DNA from: FW021-bin31 sp964647485
GTDB lineage: Bacteria > Bacteroidota > Bacteroidia > Chitinophagales > Chitinophagaceae
Reading direction: 5' to 3'
Assembly: GCA_964647485.1 (NCBI GenBank)
Contig: CAZYHV010000014.1
Location: 1-64,000, forward strand
DNA: 64,000 nt
Below, piece by piece: positions 36,101-45,176 of this stretch. The notes under the pieces are model-generated. The model was not told the origin of the DNA. It ran no database searches and saw only the letters and a program-made list of their open reading frames with translations. The translations under genes and the position numbers were made by a program. Within the stretch, counting starts at the first letter, position 1, and every line of letters begins with the position of its first letter.

Positions 36101-36204
36101 GGTCGGGTAGAATTGTCGGGGATGGCAGAACGGTGTCTCTGAATTCAGTAGCTACCCCGCCTATACCGAGAGTATATACTTTAGGGGTGAGTTTCTCGTT
36201 TTAA
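33139..36204 (+). CDS. SusC/RagA-family TonB-dependent transporter (pair 3)
   Basis: A 1021-residue outer-membrane importer. It has a long signal region ending near GHAQE (about residue 35), a carboxypeptidase-D-like domain about 38-110 (VSGTVTSSKGTPLPGATV), the hinge VVVVGYGTQKKKDLTGSIS, a plug with PLFVVDGFPTD and YGSRGANGVVLITTKSG, and a barrel ending VSFSF. There is no STN domain. It is the first gene of the large utilisation locus and carries both the AGCAGA/ACGTAT element and an operator. SusD 3 follows after 17 bases. Confidence 0.95.
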   Translation: MSNLYITDHGSLRFLRYFIFGVGLMFFNLNIGHAQEMEVSGTVTSSKGTPLPGATVRVKSTSVGTKTEENGKYQLTVSSSEDTLIFSIVGFQNKITPIAGRSVINIQLSTSSEGLNEVVVVGYGTQKKKDLTGSISTISSNQLTKRPVHSFEDALAGQAPGINVAHRNAAAGNIGSIYIRGIGSISANTQPLFVVDGFPTDAANANAINPNDIQSIEVLKDASATAIYGSRGANGVVLITTKSGKSGGLKIHIDAKAGFSKAPKNEFYSVLNGAQYVEWYKEKALNDGDPIPDFVKKWDGTSTNWQDVIYRTAPFQNYTISATGGTDKMSYLFSAGYVDQQDILLKAGFKKFTARAKMDFHPSKRISLGINIAPSYTIQKISAPDDDYSSLTGSAVLLPPIIPVRDKDGKLADPNSYHVLNKEMSNPIEIANKYHNKTKNTFLLANMYAEIEIVKGLTFKSTLGANITHNKFRLYQEPMRGQALSPVTYLDLNSGQTVNWLNENTITFKRNFNQVHALTLLLGNTEQKTTYENVDANANTFPSDLGRTINFGSTKNASSGDGGNTLLSYFARLNYAYKGKYLLTATVRRDGSSRFGSDRRWGTFPSLAVGWNLSEESFMSEAAFVDHAKIRASYGTTGSNFIGDFTSKASLRSVNQSFNGTNTLGFENGDPGNPDLSWEVSKQFDIGFDARLFHRLSLTFDYYHDVTKDLLLQVNVPPSTGYSGNLENIGKLKKWGYETTVNGQIIKGENWSWNLGFNITYMDHKILALGPTGAPLRWFFDVLESPVGGHLEEEHVLKQIGILTQEDIDNGVAHRPTDQAGDIKFVDVNGDGMIDAFNGADGVLMGDNNPNLLYGINTSVGYKNFNLSVLMNGQGGAQLLDFVYQIMSLHNNNTNMDTYFWYGRWQSEDKPGNGVVPRAGYTDEGAVSSWEIQSTNFMRISNMSLQYTFPESVNKKLMIQDLKAYISVDNVYTFTNFEGGNPQATRLGSGRIVGDGRTVSLNSVATPPIPRVYTLGVSFSF

Positions 36205-36221
36205 TTTAAAATTTGGAAATT

Positions 36222-37658
36222 ATGTTATATGCAAATATTAAAAAATCGATAGCTCTTATAGCCTTTTTATTTGTTCTTTTGATGGGAATGAGTAGTTGTT
36301 CCAATAATTTTTTAAATGTAATACCGGACGATCGTATTCCTAAAGAAGCTTTTTTTAAGAATGCTTCTGATTTGGAATCCGCCGTAAATGGCGTATATGC
36401 TGCGCAAAGAGAAATGTATTCCGGGGGAGAATTGGGAATGTATAACATAGAGGAAACCCGCTCTGACAATACCAATCAGAAACATGGTCGCCAGACAGAG
36501 CATAGAGCAGTGGACAATTTTACAGCTGATGGAGGAAATACATCTTATAATCAATTTTGGGGATATGCCTATAATGTGATTAATTTGGCAAATGCCATTA
36601 TCGATAGGGCGCCGGCAATAGAAATGGACGAAGATTTAAAAAATAGGCTAATTGGAGAAGCCAGGTTTATTAGAGGCTGTACTTATTTTGATCTGGTTCA
36701 GGATTTTGGAGGAGTGCCATTGAGACTGAAGGAAACCAAATCTTTGAGTGGAGATAATGATTTAGCTCGTTCTTCTGTAGATAGTGTATATGATGTGATT
36801 ATTAGTGATTTGACTTTTGCGTCTGATAACCTGCCTGATGAGTATAGTGGAGATGATATTGGTCGAGCAACTTCTGGAGCAGCCTTAGGCATGTTGGGAA
36901 AAGTACAGCTACAAAAAGGAAACAAATCAGCTGCTAAAACAGCCCTTCAGAAAGTTGTAGACAGCCATAACTATGCTTTGCTTCCTGATTATTCGGGTTT
37001 ATGGAAGCCTGGGAATAAAAATACAAAGGAATCTTTATTTGAGATTCAATTTACTCCTCCGAAGACGGGGTCTCCTTTCTGGAATTTCTTTGCTCCTCCT
37101 TCTTTAGGTGTCTCGGGGGGTACAAATGGTTCCGTAGCCCCGAATACTCCTACCCAAGATTTGTTGGATGCTTTCGAATCGGGAGATAAACGAAAAGCAG
37201 CCTCTATTTCATTAACTCAAAGTGGAAGGCCTTATATTGCTAAGTTTAAAGATCCGGGAGTGAGTACAGGGAATGATGCGAATGTAGATTTTCCGGTTTT
37301 AAGATATGCTGATGTGTTGTTAATGCTCGCTGAAGCAATGGGTGAAAATCCACAGTCTTATCATCTTATAAATTTAGTAAGGAACAGAGCCGGATTGTCT
37401 AATATAGATGCTTCTACTCCGGGGTCTTTTATTGAAAAATTAATGCATGAACGTCAGGTAGAATTGGCTTTTGAATGTCAAAGGTGGCATGATATCCTTA
37501 GGTTGGGAACGACAAAGGCGGTGAACTTAATGAATGCACATTTGGCTTCTGAATATCCTAATCAACATTTTGAAATAGATCAGCATGATTTATTGAATCC
37601 TATGCCGGTTTCTGAAATGCAATCTAATTCGGCAATGGAAGATAATCCCGGATATTGA
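36222..37658 (+). CDS. SusD/RagB-family lipoprotein (pair 3)
   Basis: A 478-residue lipoprotein; lipobox MSSC with lipidated Cys26. It opens NNFLNVIPDDRIPKEAFFKN, has the SusD helix LIGEARFIRGCTYFDLVQDFGGVPL near residue 145, and the C-terminal signature FIEKLMHERQVELAFECQRWHDILRLG. ATG 36222 is preferred over an in-frame TTG at 36213. It is cotranscribed with SusC 3. The next gene has its own regulatory region, so this may be a two-gene unit. Confidence 0.95.
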   Translation: MLYANIKKSIALIAFLFVLLMGMSSCSNNFLNVIPDDRIPKEAFFKNASDLESAVNGVYAAQREMYSGGELGMYNIEETRSDNTNQKHGRQTEHRAVDNFTADGGNTSYNQFWGYAYNVINLANAIIDRAPAIEMDEDLKNRLIGEARFIRGCTYFDLVQDFGGVPLRLKETKSLSGDNDLARSSVDSVYDVIISDLTFASDNLPDEYSGDDIGRATSGAALGMLGKVQLQKGNKSAAKTALQKVVDSHNYALLPDYSGLWKPGNKNTKESLFEIQFTPPKTGSPFWNFFAPPSLGVSGGTNGSVAPNTPTQDLLDAFESGDKRKAASISLTQSGRPYIAKFKDPGVSTGNDANVDFPVLRYADVLLMLAEAMGENPQSYHLINLVRNRAGLSNIDASTPGSFIEKLMHERQVELAFECQRWHDILRLGTTKAVNLMNAHLASEYPNQHFEIDQHDLLNPMPVSEMQSNSAMEDNPGY

Positions 37659-37700
37659 GATTTAAAAAAAGGTAAAATTTTTTAAGAAAAAAATTTATAG

Positions 37701-37729
37701 AGCAGATCTTTTTTTTCATTGACACGTAT
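37701..37729 (+). promoter_or_regulatory. AGCAGA-N17-ACGTAT element before SusC 4
   Basis: AGCAGA at 37701-37706 and ACGTAT at 37724-37729. The first eight bases and the following T tract match the SusC 3 copy (AGCAGATCTTTTT). The operator begins 37 bases after ACGTAT, the same distance as before SusC 5. Confidence 0.6.
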
Positions 37730-37765
37730 TAGTATTATGGGAGGCGTTTATTCGTGATTTTTAGC

Positions 37766-37777
37766 TTAAACGTTTAA
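37766..37777. promoter_or_regulatory. LacI-family operator, SusC 4
   Basis: A perfect palindrome, TTAAACGTTTAA, preceded by TTTAGC as at the other sites, 57 bases before the SusC 4 start. Confidence 0.85.
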
Positions 37778-37834
37778 ATCATTTTTATTATTATGAAAAT
37801 AGATTGGTTTATTTTTTAATCAAAATTTGATAGC

Positions 37835-40800
37835 ATGAGTTTGAAAAAGCTTTTTTTAAGCATTTCTAAAACATTGGGGTATTCAACAATATGTATTTTT
37901 GGTATATTATGGACTTCGGTGAGTCCTTTGTATGGTCAAAATCAGGGTCAAAAAAAAGTAGAAGGGAAGGTTTTATCTTTAAAAGATAAGATGCCTTTGG
38001 AAGGAGTGACCGTTAAAATAAAACATGCTTCTCAGGGAACAGTGACGGATGCAGACGGTCATTATGAACTCGTAGTCTCAGAAGGGAATGACACTTTGGT
38101 ATTTACCTTTTTGGGGTATCAGGAACAAGAGATCCCTATAAAGGACCGATCTGTTATTGATGTAAATTTGTCATCTTCTGCCCAAAACCTGGATGAGCTG
38201 GTCGTAACCGGATATATGAAGCAAAAGAAAGCCAACCTTTCAGGAGCGATTTCTGTGATTGATGAAGATGAGTTGGAAAGGAATCATGGTTCGACCAACT
38301 TTATGGAAACGCTACAGGGGAAGGTAGCCGGTTTGAATGTTACTTCTGATGGAAACCCGGTTGGAAATGTAGGTATTGAGATGCGGGGACAAACGTCGGT
38401 TACAGGAGCTCCACCGTTAATAGTGATTGATGGTATGTCTATGCCTCAAATGAATTTACGAGATATTAATGGTGGAAATATAAAGTCTATCCAATTTCTG
38501 AAAGATGCTGCTTCTGCCAGTATATTTGGAGCACAAGGTGCGGGAGGTGTCATTTTGATCGAAACCAAAAAAGGTAAGGCGGGGAAAACCTCAGTTAGAT
38601 ATGAGGGGTCGGTAGGAGTTTCGATGCTCTTGAATAAACCTACCATGATGAATACTCAACAGTATGGAAAGGCTTTATGGCAGGCTGCCGTAAATGACGG
38701 ACATGATCCGAATGACATTACTCAGATTTATGATTATAAATGGCACAAAAACGATGAAGGTATTCCGGTATTGGATAAAGCGACTCCCATTGAATGGTTG
38801 AATGATGATCATACGATGTCTTCTGCCAATACCAACTGGCTAGATGCTATTACACGACCGGGGATACAGAATAATCACCAAATTACGGTTTCTGGAGGAA
38901 GTAAAAGATCCAGATCTCTCTTGTCTCTTGCTTACAATGAAAACCAGGGAACACAAAAACATACAGGTTTTAGAAGATTTACACTTCGACTAAATACCAG
39001 TTATGATTTAATCGAAGATCATCTGACCATAGGCGAGAACATAGAAGGATCTCGGATTCGGATGAATGACCAAAACCGCATGCATGATGCATTGGTAGAA
39101 CCTCCTATTGTACCTGTCCATACAACGGATGGAGGATGGGGAGGCTCTGCTGTGAGCAAAGGAATGGATGACTATTGGAATCCGGTCAGAGAACTTACGC
39201 TTAATAAAGACAATTACAACCATTTTAATAAACTCTTTGGTGATGTATATGCAGATGTACATTTTCTGGATCACCTGACTTTCCATACTCAGTTGGGATT
39301 AGCATATACTGAAGGTAATCATAGAACGATAGATTTTAAATTTACTGAAGGAGGTGGAAAGAAAAATGAACATAATCACGTTAATCAATGGTACTGGTAT
39401 GAAGCCAACCTCGATTTTACCAACACTCTAGATTATCACAATACCTTTGGTGAGCATGATTTGGATGTTCTTGTAGGTATAGAATCTAAACAATATCAAA
39501 CAGAAACTACAGAAGGAGATCGACAAGACATTCAGTTTGAAAATTATGATTATGCTTATCTAAGTAACGCTACAGGGAGTAAAGATTTGATAGGAAATGG
39601 AGATAAATACAACTTCTTATCTTATTTTGGTAAAGCAAATTATTCCTATAGAGACAGATATTTATTGTCTGCTTCTGTACGTTATGATGGATCTTCAAAA
39701 TTTGGAATAAATAATCGTTATGGGTTATTCCCTGCTGTCTCTGCAGGATGGCGTATCAGTCAGGAGGATTTCTTTTCTTCCGTTTCTTCTGTTTCTGATT
39801 TAAAGGTGCGAGCCAGCTGGGGGGTCAATGGGAATTCCAATATCTCTACCGGAGCCATGGCGACTTATTTCAAATCAGACTATAATTTTACTTCCTACAG
39901 TATTTCAGGGAATAAAACCGGAGACTTACCTTCGGGTTATTTTAAAGCTCAAACAGGGAATCCGAATTTAAAATGGGAAACTTCGAAACAGCTGGATTTG
40001 GGAGTGGATTTTGGATTGTTTGACCAACGATTGACAGGTTCTTTTGATTATTACCATAAAGCCACCAATGACATGCTATTTAATCCTCCATATTTAGGCA
40101 CGATTGGAGAAGGGGGAGAACAATTTGTCAATGCAGCAGATATGGTAAATAACGGAATAGAGTTTGTACTGACTTATCAAAGTAATCCGAACAAAGCCTT
40201 TACCTACACGATTAGCGGTAATATTGACCACAATAAGAATAGAATCTCCAATTTACCTGCTTCAGTACGTTTTGCATACGGGGGAAGCACTTTTAAAGGA
40301 GATGATATTCAAGGACATCCATTGAATTCCATTTATGGTTTTATTGTAGATGGAATTTTTCAAAACCAGAAAGAAGTGGATGAATCTGCAGATCAGCCAG
40401 GCAAAGGAGTCGGAAGATTAAGATATAAAGACCTATCGGGACCGGATGGTAAGCCGGACGGGAAAATAGATTACGATTATGACCAGACCTGGATAGGAAG
40501 CTCTGATCCTGATATCAGCTTAGGATTGACTTTTTCCGCCCGTTATAAGAATTTTGACTTTTATATGTTCTGGCAAGGTGTGTTTGGTAACTTGGTTCAT
40601 AATGGATGGAAAACTTATAGTGATTTCTGGAATGTTTGGGTCCAGGAAGGGTTTAATCATCCTACTCGTATTCTGGATGCCTGGAGTCCAACCAATAAAA
40701 ACTCTTCTATCCCGGCATTGTCACTTTCAAACGCCAATAATGAACTTAGAGAATCCTCCTATTTGGTGGAGTCAGGTAGTTATTTGAAAATGAGGAATAT

Positions 40801-41017
40801 ACAATTTGGTTATACCTTACCTTCTTCTGCACTATCTGCAGTGGGAATACAACATTTCAGGATTTATGTTTTGGCACTTAACCTCATCAATCTTCACAAA
40901 TGGTGGGGAAAGAATGCTTTTCATGGTCCTGATCCCGAAACTCCACAGGGAGGAGATTACGATAACCCTTATTTAATTCCGTCCACCTTTAAATTTGGTG
41001 TAGATGTTACTTTTTAA
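37835..41017 (+). CDS. SusC/RagA-family TonB-dependent transporter (pair 4)
   Basis: A 1060-residue importer. The signal peptide ends near SPLYGQ (about residue 34), the carboxypeptidase-D-like domain is about 40-115 (VEGKVLSLKDKMPLEGVTV), the hinge is LVVTGYMKQKKANLSGAIS, the plug contains LQGKVAGLNVTSDG and LIVIDGMSM, and the barrel ends VDVTF. The hinge variant (GYMKQ) distinguishes it from pair 3. It begins a likely operon with SusD 4, two GH172 genes, an unknown secreted protein, a DUF6786-like protein and GH116, all with short gaps. Confidence 0.95.
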   Translation: MSLKKLFLSISKTLGYSTICIFGILWTSVSPLYGQNQGQKKVEGKVLSLKDKMPLEGVTVKIKHASQGTVTDADGHYELVVSEGNDTLVFTFLGYQEQEIPIKDRSVIDVNLSSSAQNLDELVVTGYMKQKKANLSGAISVIDEDELERNHGSTNFMETLQGKVAGLNVTSDGNPVGNVGIEMRGQTSVTGAPPLIVIDGMSMPQMNLRDINGGNIKSIQFLKDAASASIFGAQGAGGVILIETKKGKAGKTSVRYEGSVGVSMLLNKPTMMNTQQYGKALWQAAVNDGHDPNDITQIYDYKWHKNDEGIPVLDKATPIEWLNDDHTMSSANTNWLDAITRPGIQNNHQITVSGGSKRSRSLLSLAYNENQGTQKHTGFRRFTLRLNTSYDLIEDHLTIGENIEGSRIRMNDQNRMHDALVEPPIVPVHTTDGGWGGSAVSKGMDDYWNPVRELTLNKDNYNHFNKLFGDVYADVHFLDHLTFHTQLGLAYTEGNHRTIDFKFTEGGGKKNEHNHVNQWYWYEANLDFTNTLDYHNTFGEHDLDVLVGIESKQYQTETTEGDRQDIQFENYDYAYLSNATGSKDLIGNGDKYNFLSYFGKANYSYRDRYLLSASVRYDGSSKFGINNRYGLFPAVSAGWRISQEDFFSSVSSVSDLKVRASWGVNGNSNISTGAMATYFKSDYNFTSYSISGNKTGDLPSGYFKAQTGNPNLKWETSKQLDLGVDFGLFDQRLTGSFDYYHKATNDMLFNPPYLGTIGEGGEQFVNAADMVNNGIEFVLTYQSNPNKAFTYTISGNIDHNKNRISNLPASVRFAYGGSTFKGDDIQGHPLNSIYGFIVDGIFQNQKEVDESADQPGKGVGRLRYKDLSGPDGKPDGKIDYDYDQTWIGSSDPDISLGLTFSARYKNFDFYMFWQGVFGNLVHNGWKTYSDFWNVWVQEGFNHPTRILDAWSPTNKNSSIPALSLSNANNELRESSYLVESGSYLKMRNIQFGYTLPSSALSAVGIQHFRIYVLALNLINLHKWWGKNAFHGPDPETPQGGDYDNPYLIPSTFKFGVDVTF

Positions 41018-41036
41018 ATTGAAAAAAAATTTTAAG

Positions 41037-42776
41037 ATGAGGAATATAAGCATAATAATATTGGGATTGATGATGGCTTTTGGCTGGAGTAGTTGTAAGA
41101 ATTTTTTAGATGTAAAACCACAGGGAACCATTACCGAAGATGACGTGAATGATGCGGACAATATAGATGGACTGGTTACAGCAGCTTATGCCTGGATCCC
41201 ACATCAGCCGACTATCAATGGACAATTATCGTTTTGGTTGGCCGATATAAAATCTGATGACTCTTATAAAGGCGGAGGTGGCTTAACTGATCAGACACCA
41301 TGGTATCAATGGGAAATATTCTCTCCGGTGACTCCGGATGTAGGAAATAATGATGGATTGTGGTATGGATTATATCAGGGGGTTTCTCGTTGCAACTCAG
41401 CCTTAAGAGCATTGAATAAAATAGAGGAATCGGAATATTCTGAAAAGAAAGAACGTATTGCCGAAGTCCGGTTTTTAAGAGGGATTATGTATTTTCATTT
41501 GAAAAGATGGTATAAATGGATCCCTTATTTTGATGAACAGGCAAACAGCGATTCTATTAAACATGTTCCCAATCACCCGGATGACGTAGATAATGACCTT
41601 TATCTTTGGAAAGAGATATTGGGAGATTTTCAGGCTGCTGCTGAAGAATTGCCGGATGAACAAGAAGACAAGGGCCGGCCTACTCGTTTTGCTGCGGAAG
41701 CTGCTGCCGTAAGATGCTTGATGTGGATGACCTATGAGCAGAATGATCAAAATGAAGTAGTTAATATCAATAAGGAAGTATTACAAAAAGCCCTGGATTT
41801 GGCTAATGATATTATTGATAATGGTGGTTATTCTTTGACAGATCACCTCTCTCATAATTTTTTAGCCAAGTATGATAACCAAACTCCCGGCTCTATTTGG
41901 GAATGGCAATATACTTATGATGATGGCACCCCTGATGGCAACAGAAATGCAGGAACGGCGCTCAATTCTCCCTGGTGGCCTCCCCATTTCAGTTGTTGTG
42001 ATTTTCATAAGCCTAGCTATGAAATGGTGAATGCTTTTCGAGTAGATGAGGATGGGCTGCCGCTCTTTGACACCTATAATGATGAAGATATAGATAATAA
42101 AAAAGCTTATTTTTCGGGAAATAATTGGGATCCTAGAATAGGACATACTGTTGCTATCCCCGGAAAACCGTGGAAATACCAGACGGATATTATTTTTGAT
42201 AGCAGTGCTTCTAGAAGTCCGGCACAATATGGATATTTTCATTCTTTGAAGGAAAATGTACAAGCCGGGAGCCCTTATACCAAAGATTTATTCTGGATGT
42301 GGGATGCCAAAAATGTAGTCGAATTGAGATTCAATCGCATATTGTTGTTTAAAGCAGAGATTCTGATTCAGTTGGGTCGTGAAGGAGAAGCCCTTCCTAT
42401 TATTAATGAAATAAGGCGGCGGGCAGGCAATAGTACAGCTTCTTTAAAATATGCGGATGGTAGTTCCACTTTATCCTATGAAATTAGTGAATACAAAGAT
42501 GGTGTCAATTGTAATTGGACAAAAGACTTTGCATGGAAGGCATTGGTGTTTGAAAATCGTTTGGAATTCGCCATGGAAGGAAAGCGTTGGTATGATCTTG
42601 TTCGTTGGGGGGTTGCAGCTGATGTTATGAATACTTATTTTGAGAAAGAAAAAACAAGGGGGCGTTCCTGGTTGAAAGATGCACACTTTACGGCGGGAAA
42701 AGATGAATTTATGCCCATTCCGCAAGAACAGATGCACTGGGCAGAAGGCGTCTATAAACAGAATCCCGGCTATTGA
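41037..42776 (+). CDS. SusD/RagB-family lipoprotein (pair 4)
   Basis: A 579-residue lipoprotein; lipobox GWSSC gives Cys20, followed by KNFLDVKPQGTITEDDV. SusD helices include RIAEVRFLRGIMYFHLKRWYKWIPYF, and the C-terminal signature is WKALVFENRLEFAMEGKRWYDLVRWG with an NPGY end. ATG 41037 lies 19 bases after the SusC 4 stop; an earlier in-frame ATG at 41004 is inside the SusC gene. It should present oligosaccharide from the GH172-containing operon to SusC 4. Confidence 0.95.
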   Translation: MRNISIIILGLMMAFGWSSCKNFLDVKPQGTITEDDVNDADNIDGLVTAAYAWIPHQPTINGQLSFWLADIKSDDSYKGGGGLTDQTPWYQWEIFSPVTPDVGNNDGLWYGLYQGVSRCNSALRALNKIEESEYSEKKERIAEVRFLRGIMYFHLKRWYKWIPYFDEQANSDSIKHVPNHPDDVDNDLYLWKEILGDFQAAAEELPDEQEDKGRPTRFAAEAAAVRCLMWMTYEQNDQNEVVNINKEVLQKALDLANDIIDNGGYSLTDHLSHNFLAKYDNQTPGSIWEWQYTYDDGTPDGNRNAGTALNSPWWPPHFSCCDFHKPSYEMVNAFRVDEDGLPLFDTYNDEDIDNKKAYFSGNNWDPRIGHTVAIPGKPWKYQTDIIFDSSASRSPAQYGYFHSLKENVQAGSPYTKDLFWMWDAKNVVELRFNRILLFKAEILIQLGREGEALPIINEIRRRAGNSTASLKYADGSSTLSYEISEYKDGVNCNWTKDFAWKALVFENRLEFAMEGKRWYDLVRWGVAADVMNTYFEKEKTRGRSWLKDAHFTAGKDEFMPIPQEQMHWAEGVYKQNPGY

Positions 42777-42825
42777 TAGTATATTGAATAAAAAAAAGCT
42801 TGGAGCATATTAAAATATAAAAAAT

Positions 42826-43971
42826 ATGACGTATAGAAAATGTTTGTTGTGGTTTCTTGGTCTTTTTATGATAGCTGCGTTCCCTGCCGGAGCACAACAC
42901 TTATGGCAGCTTAGAGACTATTCTTCTCAACGAATTTCCAGCTATGATACGACCGGAGCCAATGATGATGGAAATTGGAAAGATCAGATTCAGCCCGGTG
43001 AAACCAGAGTGATTGGAAAGGTAAAAGGTCCCGGAATCATTAAACATATCTGGATGACTATTGCGAGTGATGAGCCCTTTCATCTTAAGAAAATTGTGCT
43101 GAGGATGTATTGGGATGGAGAAGAAACTCCAAGTGTTGAGGCACCAATAGGAGACTTTTTTGGATTGGGGCTGGGTAAGTACGTCTTGTACCAATCCAAA
43201 TACCTCTCGGTAGGATCTCAGCGGGCATTGAATTGCTTTTTCGAGATGCCTTTTCGAAAATCTGCTAAGATTACGGTAACTAATGAGGGGGGCAAGGCTA
43301 TTGATGCTTTTTACTATAATATAGATTGGGAAAAACATAAAAGCCTGCCTGAAAATACAGCTTATTTTCATGCACAATATCGGCAGGCTGTTCCTACTAA
43401 AGGCTGGACGAATGATTGGCAATATAATGGGGATCCCAAAATCAATGATAAACAAAATAAGACGGGGAAAGATAATTATGTAATTTTAGAAGCAAAGGGA
43501 CGTGGGCAATTTGTGGGGGTGACACACAGCATTATTCAGAACCAGGGTGACTGGTGGGGAGAAGGCGATGCGATGATCTTTATTGATGGTGCTGATCAAC
43601 CACAAATTCAGGGAACAGGCGCCGAAGATTATTATCTGGGAGCCTGGTGCTACGGCGGATGTGGAATTAATCCTTTTGGGGATCAAAAACCTACATTTGC
43701 CTATAGCAGGTATGGTAATCCTGTGAATGGTGGAGATGATGCAGGGGCACAATGGACCGTTTACAGGTTTCATTCAGCCTCTCCAATCGTATTTAATAAA
43801 TCCATAAAGGTAACGATTGAACATGGGCATGCCAATCATCGTTCCGATAATTATTATACGGTGGCTTATTGGTATCAGACGGAACCTCATGCTCCCTTTC
43901 CGGAGCTCCCCTCCGTCGAAGATAGAATCCCCAAAATTATTGATACCGGAGGACCGACCATGGGGAAATAG
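42826..43971 (+). CDS. GH172 (DUF2961) family glycoside hydrolase, copy 1
   Basis: A 381-residue secreted protein with a cleavable signal (PAGAQ near residue 24). The DUF2961 jelly-roll core covers most of the rest: KHIWMTIASDEP, RMYWDGEETPSVEAPIGDFFG, MPFRKSAKITVTNEGG, WWGEGDAMIFIDGADQPQIQGTGAEDYYLG (shown in part). Characterised GH172 enzymes are exo-alpha-D-arabinofuranosidases or alpha-D-fructofuranosidases and difructose-anhydride enzymes. The conserved Glu of GEGDA and of GAEDYY are likely active-site residues. It has a paralogue two genes downstream. Specificity for D-arabinan is inferred from the neighbouring isomerase and kinase. Confidence 0.9.
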   Translation: MTYRKCLLWFLGLFMIAAFPAGAQHLWQLRDYSSQRISSYDTTGANDDGNWKDQIQPGETRVIGKVKGPGIIKHIWMTIASDEPFHLKKIVLRMYWDGEETPSVEAPIGDFFGLGLGKYVLYQSKYLSVGSQRALNCFFEMPFRKSAKITVTNEGGKAIDAFYYNIDWEKHKSLPENTAYFHAQYRQAVPTKGWTNDWQYNGDPKINDKQNKTGKDNYVILEAKGRGQFVGVTHSIIQNQGDWWGEGDAMIFIDGADQPQIQGTGAEDYYLGAWCYGGCGINPFGDQKPTFAYSRYGNPVNGGDDAGAQWTVYRFHSASPIVFNKSIKVTIEHGHANHRSDNYYTVAYWYQTEPHAPFPELPSVEDRIPKIIDTGGPTMGK

Positions 43972-44022
43972 CCGAAATCTAGAGAAAGAAGAAATTTTCA
44001 ATTTTAAAAATAAGAGGTAAAA

Positions 44023-45153
44023 ATGAGGAAAAAGGAAGGAAGGTTCAGATTGGGTTGGGTTGTCATCGCCTTATTTTCTTTCGTATGGGTGCATGATAAG
44101 GGCTTTGCCCAAAATCAACCTGATTCCCCTCATTGGATTCGACCTGAAAATGCTAATAGCCCGGCGGAGTGGGGGATAAAAGGAGGAGTTGTATGCGCTT
44201 TATGGCCAACGGCGGTAGCCCATCCTCAGAGTAACAAAACAGGCGGACCACGGGGATTGTTACGAATGGGGTATAATTTTAAAGGACAAACCTATTTAAT
44301 CAATTATATAGCCATAGAACCGGTGGTAAAAGGAAAGCAGGAATTCAGTGAGATATCTCCTTCCCGGGTGGATGGGAAATTAGGGAAGTTAATCTGGGCA
44401 GGAAGTAAAGATCTGCCGACTAAATATTCGCCGCTGGCAGGAACAAGAGGAAAGATAACGCATCCGGATCCTGATCATCCTGCAGTAGAACAATTAACGC
44501 TGTATTTGTTTATGGAAAAATTTTTGGATGGAGCCCATCCCTATCTTAAAGTGACGATAAGAAGTGATCGCCCTCAGGAAGTAGGTCTCCAGATTTTTAA
44601 CCAGAATGACAGTGCTCCTATGGATCGATGTGCTTTGACTGCTACTATGGGTAATTATAGTCGATTAAGATTGTTATATTTGAAAAATAAAGTGGTAGAT
44701 GCCCGGGAATTATATAAAAACTTTGAGGGTTTGGATTTTATAGAAAAAGAAGGATATCCTTTTAGCATGTTGTTAAGAAATAAAAAAGGCGATTTTATAG
44801 CCATGGCTACTTCTAATGAAACGTTTGAACAGTTATCTTCCTGGCCTCAGAAACCACGTTATTTAGCTCGATCTCATTGGCGCTATGCTCCTTTCTATAA
44901 AGTAACGCAGTATTGGCGAAAGCCACATGAACGTTTTGATTCTTCTTTACATGTTCGTGTGAATGGGCGGGCAAAATATTGGAGTGGAGGAAGTCAGAAT
45001 CCCTCTGATTATATTTCGATACCGGGAGGTGTCGCTTTTGAGAATTTTGAAATGAGAGAAAAATATAAGTCGGGAGAACAATTTTATTTCGGAATAACCA
45101 GAAAATCTCCGGAGGAAATGATGGCAGAATGGGCAGAAAATACAACGCAGTAA
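44023..45153 (+). CDS. Secreted protein of unknown function between two GH172 genes
   Basis: A 376-residue protein with a signal peptide ending near GFAQN (about residue 30). I do not recognise the family. The mature part looks mostly beta: WGIKGGVVCALWPTAVAHP, YNFKGQTYLINYIAIEPVV, YLKVTIRSDRPQEVGLQIFNQ, LRNKKGDFIAMATSNETFEQL, then Trp- and Arg-rich HWRYAPFYKVTQYWRKPHERFD, and a C-terminal SIPGGVAFENFEMREKY and ITRKSPEEMMAEW. It could be a beta-sandwich glycosidase, lyase or binding protein. Its tight setting (52 and 23 bases from the flanking GH172 genes) implies a part in the same polysaccharide breakdown. Confidence 0.8.
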   Translation: MRKKEGRFRLGWVVIALFSFVWVHDKGFAQNQPDSPHWIRPENANSPAEWGIKGGVVCALWPTAVAHPQSNKTGGPRGLLRMGYNFKGQTYLINYIAIEPVVKGKQEFSEISPSRVDGKLGKLIWAGSKDLPTKYSPLAGTRGKITHPDPDHPAVEQLTLYLFMEKFLDGAHPYLKVTIRSDRPQEVGLQIFNQNDSAPMDRCALTATMGNYSRLRLLYLKNKVVDARELYKNFEGLDFIEKEGYPFSMLLRNKKGDFIAMATSNETFEQLSSWPQKPRYLARSHWRYAPFYKVTQYWRKPHERFDSSLHVRVNGRAKYWSGGSQNPSDYISIPGGVAFENFEMREKYKSGEQFYFGITRKSPEEMMAEWAENTTQ

Positions 45154-45176
45154 TTAATATAAATCACTTATAAATC

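Noticed and set aside
42901..43455. 184-codon open frame antisense to GH172 copy 1
   Set aside because: No recognisable domain, odd composition (Ile/Arg/Ser/Phe rich), and lies wholly within a well-supported gene; a shadow frame.
44023..45153. Considered calling the unknown secreted protein an endo-D-arabinanase
   Set aside because: No motif or family match supports it; only context does, so it stays unassigned.
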